Assembly (NCBI RefSeq): GCF_017591435.1
Contig: NC_059300.1
Location: forward strand, 14,265,960-14,329,959
Length of the DNA: 64,000 bases
Direction of reading: 5' to 3'
Source of the DNA: Portunus trituberculatus
Lineage: Eukaryota; Arthropoda; Malacostraca; Decapoda; Portunidae
Every line of letters starts with the position of its first letter. Position 1 is the first letter of the stretch. Shown in pieces: positions 57,362-64,000 of the stretch. The position numbers were made by a program, and so were the translations under genes. The notes under the pieces are model-generated. The model worked only from the letters and a program-made list of their open reading frames with translations, was not told the origin of the DNA and ran no database searches.

Positions 57362-59158
57362 AATACTTTCTTTGCAAACATTGGAGAAAATACTTTTGAA
57401 TCAACTCAAAAGTCACTCTCATACAATGACTTGACTTGCCCAGAGCTCTCTCCTTATGGTTGTGTCAGCATGTTTCGATCTCAGCCCGTTGACGTCGAAA
57501 CTGTGATACTCACCATAAAAAGCCTAAATGAAACTCGGTCAGTTGGGTGTGATGGCATATCACTTAATTTTATCAGAGATTCCTTGTATATGATTGTACT
57601 TTATTTAACAGTCATCGTCAATACGTCCTTTGTAACTGGTGTGTTTCCAGAAATCTGGAAACATGCCATAGTAACTCCATTATTTAAGAAAGATGACAAG
57701 GAAAATGTAAACAACTATAGACCAATTTCAATTTTACCTATTTTGTTGAGAAAATTGTTTCTAATCTGCTTTTAGACTTTTTACTAACTAATCATCTTTT
57801 GTCAAACAATCAGCACGGCTTCAGGCCCAGTCTTTCCACTGAATCTGCTCTCTTGAAAGTAACCGATGTTATTTATAAGAATATGGATAACAAAATTATG
57901 TCACTGCTAACTTTATGTGATTTGTCCAAAGCCTTTGACAGTGTAAGCCATTCTTTTCTCTTGAAGAAATGTGCCATCCTTAATATAGACTCATTCTGGC
58001 TAAATAGTTACCTCAAGAATAGAACACAGTCTATTAAGCTTCGTAAGACACTATCCTCTAAAACCAGAGTAGAATTTGGAGTTCCTCAAGGATCAATACT
58101 AGGTCCAATTCTATTCAACATTTATGCCAATGATATGAAAGACCACATTTCTGACTGTACACTTGTTCAGTATGCGGATGACACACAGCTTCTTCATCAA
58201 GGCCACTTAGAGAAACTAAATGAGATAGTTCACCAAACTGAAGACACTCTTAAGAAAATTAAAACCTATTTCTCAAAAAATGGCTTAATGGTAAATGCGA
58301 CCTGAGGATGTGGTACTTATGTTTGATGGCACCAACATCAGTCCCAGCACCCATGTTAAGAACCTGGGCCTGTACATGGACCGATACATGTCATTTGAGA
58401 CTCACGTCAATGAAGTCACTAGAAAAGTAATGGGTATGCTAATTTATATAAATAGGATAAGTTTTTACTTAGACAAGAAATCAAGAATTATTGTTGTGCA
58501 GTCACTTGTCCTTAGCCACATTAATTATTGCCTTAGCATTTGCGGTACCACCACCTCTGCTCTTATTAACAAGGCACAAAAACTTCAAAACTTTGCAGCA
58601 AGATTGGCTATTGGTGGTATTAAGAAATTTGACCATGTCTCCCCTGCCTATAAAGAGCTTAAGTGGCTAAGAATAAAATAAAAAACACTTTTATGATATA
58701 TGTTGTGCCATGTTTAAAATTATCAATAATGTATATCCTAATTGGCTATATTCATTCATGACTGTTTATGACAGTACTGCAAGTGTAACAAGGCAGCAGA
58801 ATAACCTTGTGGTCCCTCACTCTAAGACTGACACTGGTGCCAGGGCGTTTTCAGTCACTGGGCCCAAGACATGGAATTCCCTCCCATCCAACATCACCTC
58901 TGTTAATTCCCAAAATAGTTTTAAGTCTAGATAAAGAAAATTTTAAGTGACTTGAATTATTATTAGAATTTTAAATTTTAACATTTTTATTTCTTATTTT
59001 TGGTTTTATTACAGTATTTTACTTAAAATTTTATAGATTTTATTCATATTTGTAATTACTCTATGTCTGACTTTGACAACTGTCTGTAAAACTGTGTAAA
59101 AACCATTACCCAATGGAAATAAATGAATTTGAATTTGAATTTGAAAGAATTTGAATTT

Positions 59159-59161
<3 letters not shown>
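57360..59161 (+). pseudogene. LINE-A2: diverged LINE-A relative, RT part
   Basis: Begins directly after (CT)n within the region preceding RT. Motifs are VNNYRPISILPI (about 57708), QHGFRPSLSTESALLKVTDV, LCDLSKAFDSVSHSFLL, GVPQGSILGPILFNIY, VQYADDTQLLH and the C-terminal VTGPKTWNSLPSNI. Frames break near 57770, 58300 and 58680. It keeps Asp in AFDSV and Tyr in YADD, the states altered in the array copies. The 3' end is a (GAATTT)n repeat at about 59125-59160. Confidence 0.88.

Positions 59162-59214
<53 letters not shown>
59162..59214 (+). repeat. (CT)n microsatellite
   Basis: CT tract between LINE-A2 and the ORF1 module. Confidence 0.95.
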
Positions 59215-59217
<3 letters not shown>

Positions 59218-59366
59218 CCGGGTCACATGTGCTCCGATGGAGCTCCGCACACTAACAGATCGCCTCAGTGTACTGTAGTATTTGTGCGCTCGTGGAACTC
59301 TATATTTCCTGATATCGAAGTGACTATCACACCAAAACCCTCGGATTACAAATATTACACTTAATC

Positions 59367-60539
59367 ATGTCCTCGCTCAATAACGCACCCAAGACCTCAC
59401 GTCCTGAAGCTACAAGTGGACCCTCCCTGGACAACCCTACCAAGGAATACCTACACAGCAACTACACCAAAGCGCAGCTCCAGAGCCACTGCCGAACTGC
59501 AGGATTATCACCCGTGTGGGCAAGTAAGGAACAACTAGTGGACATGATCATGAAGCAACATCAACAGGATGATTCTGCTCCTACCTCCCAGCCCCGAGAG
59601 TCACCCACAGCAAGCCCACCACACACTACGGAAGCAACATCACCGAACACGCCGCCAAGTCCTGCACATCTGAAAGACGAGGTAGGTCGTCTGCAGGAAA
59701 TCATAATCTCACAAAATCGTGAAATTGAAAGCTTGGAAAAAACAAATTCAGCAAGCAAACTCGGCTGTTCAAACACTAAGTTGAACGCGTGACGACACTA
59801 GAACAAACCTTGAGAAGTGAGCGACAAAGTAGCACTGACTCCTCACCAGTGCAGTCTTCTAGCGACTTGGAAAGCCTAAAAAATGCATTGTGTGAACGTA
59901 TCAGTGCCTTGAAAAATAAAATTAAGGAAACCCAAGAAACAAGTGAACATAATATGCAGTGTCTGAAACAACAGATAAGTTCCCTTGAAAATAACACGAC
60001 AGCGGCGCCTCAACAAGCAGGCGAGCCCGGTCAGACACCCAAGGACGGCCGTACACACAGTGATCACGCTCCTCAAAACAAAAAGTGTCTGATACTTGGT
60101 GATACCAACCTCAGCAAAATGAAAGCGTCAGATCTAACAAAGGACTGCTGCATCAGAACCCTGCCTGAAGCAAACTTTGACTTAATAAGGTGCTGGGTAA
60201 AAGAACAACTATCATGGACCCCTGAAACATGTGTAATAATATACTGTGGCCTGTTCGACGTTCAGAAAAATTCAGAACACGCAGCAACACTAGATAATCT
60301 TGGCGCACTTCTCAGTGAACTAAAGAACATAAGTGAAAATATCAATGTGTATGTCTGTTGCAAACACCTAAACAAATAAATCTGCAATCCCGTGAACCAC
60401 CACAGCGCCCTGATCAGCACGAGGACAGCGACGGGTGGATTAGGGTAGGAGGCAGGCGTGGCAAGTCAGGTCATAATCCTCCACCAGGCTCACCCCCCAA
60501 CCGCCATCCCCGCCACCACCCCTCCGCACCTGGCAGCGG
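59367..60539 (+). pseudogene. LINE ORF1-like protein: SAP, coiled coil, SGNH-like domain
   Basis: ATG 59367 starts a frame with a SAP-like helix pair at residues 28-65 (YTKAQLQSHCRTAGLSPVWA...EQLVDMIM), a Pro/Ser-rich linker and a coiled coil from about residue 110 (LKDEVGRLQEIIISQNREIE). A frameshift at about 59790 moves to the frame running to 60379, which continues the coiled coil. An SGNH/esterase-like domain starts at KKCLILGDTNLSKM (about 60083), where the nucleophile Ser of the usual GDS is Thr. Another shift near 60360 gives a Gly/Arg/Pro-rich tail. CR1-group LINEs carry esterase-type ORF1 proteins, so this is probably ORF1 of the LINE-A/A2 family. It is cut at about 60540 by a LINE-B fragment. 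Confidence 0.65.
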
Positions 60540-61010
60540 AGCCTTGGTCATCCTCGTTGAGAGATTTCCATGAAACTTTTGCTGTCGCGTTAGACATATC
60601 TAAAGCTTTTGATGGAGTCTGGCACAAAGCTTTGATTTCAAAACTGCTCTCCTACGGTTTCTATTCTTCTCTCTGCAATTTTATCTCAAGTTTTCTGTCT
60701 GACCTTTCTTTTGCAGCCATGGTAGACTGCCACTGTTCTTTTCATAAATCTATTACCAGCTTTTTTCCTCAGGGTTCTGTCCTATCACCCACTCTCTTTC
60801 TATTTTTCACTAATGACCTTCTTAATCAAACTTCTTGCTGTATCCACTCTTACGCTGATGATATATCACCCTACATCTTTCCACGTCGTTTCAGAGACGA
60901 CCATCCCCTCTGGAAGTCAACAGATCGCGCAGGGATGCCACAGAACGCCTGATTTCTGATCTCTGTAAGATTTGTGATTGGGTCAGAGAAAAATTAGTAG
61001 TTTCCAATGA
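60540..61010 (+). pseudogene. LINE-B fragment (RT palm)
   Basis: The frame 60548-60952 carries VALDISKAFDGVWHKALISK, FFPQGSVLSPTLFLFF and SYADDISPY, homologous to the insertion at 47352. It is truncated at both ends and lacks a poly(A) tail. Continuing sequence to about 61010 (DWVREKLVV) is in another frame. Confidence 0.85.
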
Positions 61011-61319
61011 GAGTTGTGGTTGTCATATATGTACATGGCAGGTATTCACCACGCTGTTCGTTATGCTATGGAGGTACTGCGTCCCACATAGCAACAGATG
61101 CGTGGCACATACCAGTGTCGTACGGGCACCGACCGGCACGTGGTGTTAGTTGATGGGGTAGTGGCCTATTTCCGCAAAAGCTCCTCGAATGCATTGTGTG
61201 CATCGCCTGTTTTGCACGTACATACAACTTACGTGCACCCTACATGCTTGTGACCACGCAAGCACCTGGTAGATTGCCCAGTGGCATGTTGTTTGGTGGT
61301 GGGGCATATTATGGCCTCC
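61011..61319. other. Unassigned sequence
   Basis: About 310 bp not repeated in the window, with ACGTGCAC/GTGCAT-type palindromic words. No gene or terminus is recognised. Confidence 0.4.
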
Positions 61320-61800
61320 TATTCCCACGTATGGACAAAATTCTACATACGTGGTTCACATACGTGAATGTATGAAAGTAGCATTACTCACAATGCATCT
61401 CAGAAAAAGTTCATAAGTCATCTATTGAGAAGAGTAGACAATATTGTGATGAGATATTAGGCTGCATCACCAAAAAACGGTATGCATTGAGCATACGGAA
61501 GGTAGTTTTAGTATTCTGGTAAATCGAAAACAAGAGATGACGAACGAGTTAAGGGATCTAGGACGTGTATTTTTGAAAAGCTGCTGGCGTTCATGAAGAC
61601 AGTTTTTCAATTCTACAGAGATTACATTAGTAGGTTTCTCGTGCTTTTTTTTTCTAAATTGCTGATGAAACACCTTGGTTAATCTGCCACTATAAACATG
61701 AAATTATCCTCCTTACACTTTTATATCTAATTTTGACACATTATTATTTTTCCTTTTATGAAGCTCAAAAATCTTTAACATTAAAAACTTGATTTAGATA
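61320..61800. repeat. Repeat V, copy 3 (uninterrupted at the LINE-B site)
   Basis: Matches 33850-34023 and then 34601-34960 without the LINE-B insert. It lacks part of the AT-rich tail. No known protein is recognised on either strand. Confidence 0.8.
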
Positions 61801-61838
61801 TTATGACCGGGTTGTTAACGAAAAAGGAATATGTGACT

Positions 61839-63040
<1,202 letters not shown>

Positions 63041-63202
63041 TCCTCTGCAGGAATGAATCTTTTCTTCCCTGAGATGCCATCCAGGCCTGTGGAGTGTGGG
63101 AAAGAAAGTGATGCAACCCTCCAGCTCACACTGATCAAGAGGTCAAAGGAATGGAATTCCTATTGAACAAGAGATTATCACAAAGACACCTTGACAACTC
63201 AT
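63041..63202. repeat. Minisatellite right flank, copy 2
   Basis: Matches 35831-35995 with a few indels, then switches to the AAAT-rich part of repeat U. Confidence 0.8.
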
Positions 63203-64000
63203 CAAACAAATAAATAAGAAAATAATAAATAAAAATATATAAATAATAAATATATAAGTAAAATGAATAAAATAAAATATCAATAAATAGATAAATGAAT
63301 AAATAAATAAATATAAATAAAATGCAAAAAAAAAAAAAAAAAAAAAATCAAATAGATACAAGTGGTACATTTGAGCGCCTCTGGCTGCATCATGCAACTA
63401 TTCTTGTATGGCCGTGAGTGGAAGCAAACAGAAATGCCACAACTCACCACTCCCCAGCCAGCCACTCCTTAACACGAGGTGACCTGGAACAACAATTAAA
63501 CAGTAATTAATGCCAAATAAAATGAACTTTTATAATGTAAATATTGCCATTATGGTTCTCAATAGAGTTTCAAATAACTTTGATGGCGCAATTTAAAACC
63601 GCAAGATAAAATCAGAATAAAGTCATAGCCACGTTTCGATGTGTCTGTGAGGCTGTGAAGACACAAGAAGGAAGCATGTGAGCTTTCTCTGCCGGATATG
63701 GATATATAGTTTACCTCTCTTTGCTCTTTGCTCTTACTTTATTTTTGATTGATTGATCTATTGATTTTATTAGCAACACAATTAGCTTTTGAAGTACATG
63801 ATTTTAATTGATCAATATTTATGATTTCCAAGAACGTTATCGAATCTTTCACAATGGCGGTTTTGATAACAAATTAACAATCCTTTTCCTTCCCTTCCAT
63901 AGCAGAATAGAACTCCAGCTTCCATCTGTGTTACCACAGTATATTCTGTCGCAGACAACCAACACAAGATAGATATAGAAGATTTTTCAGATTAGCAATA
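63203..64000. repeat. Repeat U, copy 3 (runs off the window)
   Basis: Matches 16670-17460 and 25720-26460, starting inside the AAAT-rich stretch. It continues beyond the window. Confidence 0.88.

Noticed and set aside
61146..61328. Minus-strand ORF with GHNMPHH, considered as transposase relic
   Set aside because: No catalytic triad or termini could be identified.

Overview
This window is repeat-dominated eukaryotic nuclear DNA. I see no convincing host gene, rRNA or functional tRNA gene. The mixture is typical of arthropods and best fits a decapod crustacean: Ty3/gypsy elements including a CsRn1/Kabuki-type one, CR1-, Jockey- and R1-like LINEs, a tRNA-derived SINE, Harbinger-, piggyBac- and Ginger-like DNA elements, and very long (CT)n, (TA)n, (AC)n and (CTG)n tracts. 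That taxonomic call is an inference from repeat style, not from a marker gene. LINE-A to LINE-F, U, V and W are local names for repeat families that recur in the window.

Layout. 1-1520: tail of LINE-A, microsatellites, a reversed LINE-B relic (W) and repeat V. 1536-16376: an old plus-strand gypsy element (gypsy-1) with three nested insertions, namely a TIR element in its leader (2575-3172), a piggyBac-like TTAA element (7642-8337) and a young minus-strand CsRn1-like gypsy (gypsy-2, 8603-14005, 4-bp target duplication ACTT). 16377-19236: repeat U copy 1, with a TA-flanked hairpin. 19340-22915: right half of a Ginger/KRBA2-like integrase-OTU element, with a minus-strand LINE-E beside it. 23690-25427: (CTA)n and (CTG)n arrays with a SINE inside. 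25428-32787: U copy 2, split by a 4.5-kb LINE-D whose two ORFs overlap as TAATG. 33000-36550: W, V and LINE-B relics, a 40-bp minisatellite and a little unassigned sequence. 36551-57303: a tandem array of a composite unit (W, LINE-F, Ginger-like left end, LINE-C, LINE-A). 57360-61010: a diverged LINE-A relative, an ORF1 with SAP, coiled-coil and SGNH-like regions, and a LINE-B fragment. 61320-64000: V again, long GA/TAA tracts, a second minisatellite copy and the start of U copy 3.

The genes do not form a pathway; they are parts of mobile elements in various stages of decay. The nesting gives a relative chronology. Gypsy-1 (LTRs about 7% different) is older than gypsy-2 (3 differences in 393 bp). 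The LINE-C copies share the same disabling lesions, so the array spread by DNA duplication rather than by repeated retrotransposition. The Harbinger-like and LINE-B insertions are each found in only one unit, so they came after duplication. Nearly every seam between modules carries a (CT)n tract.
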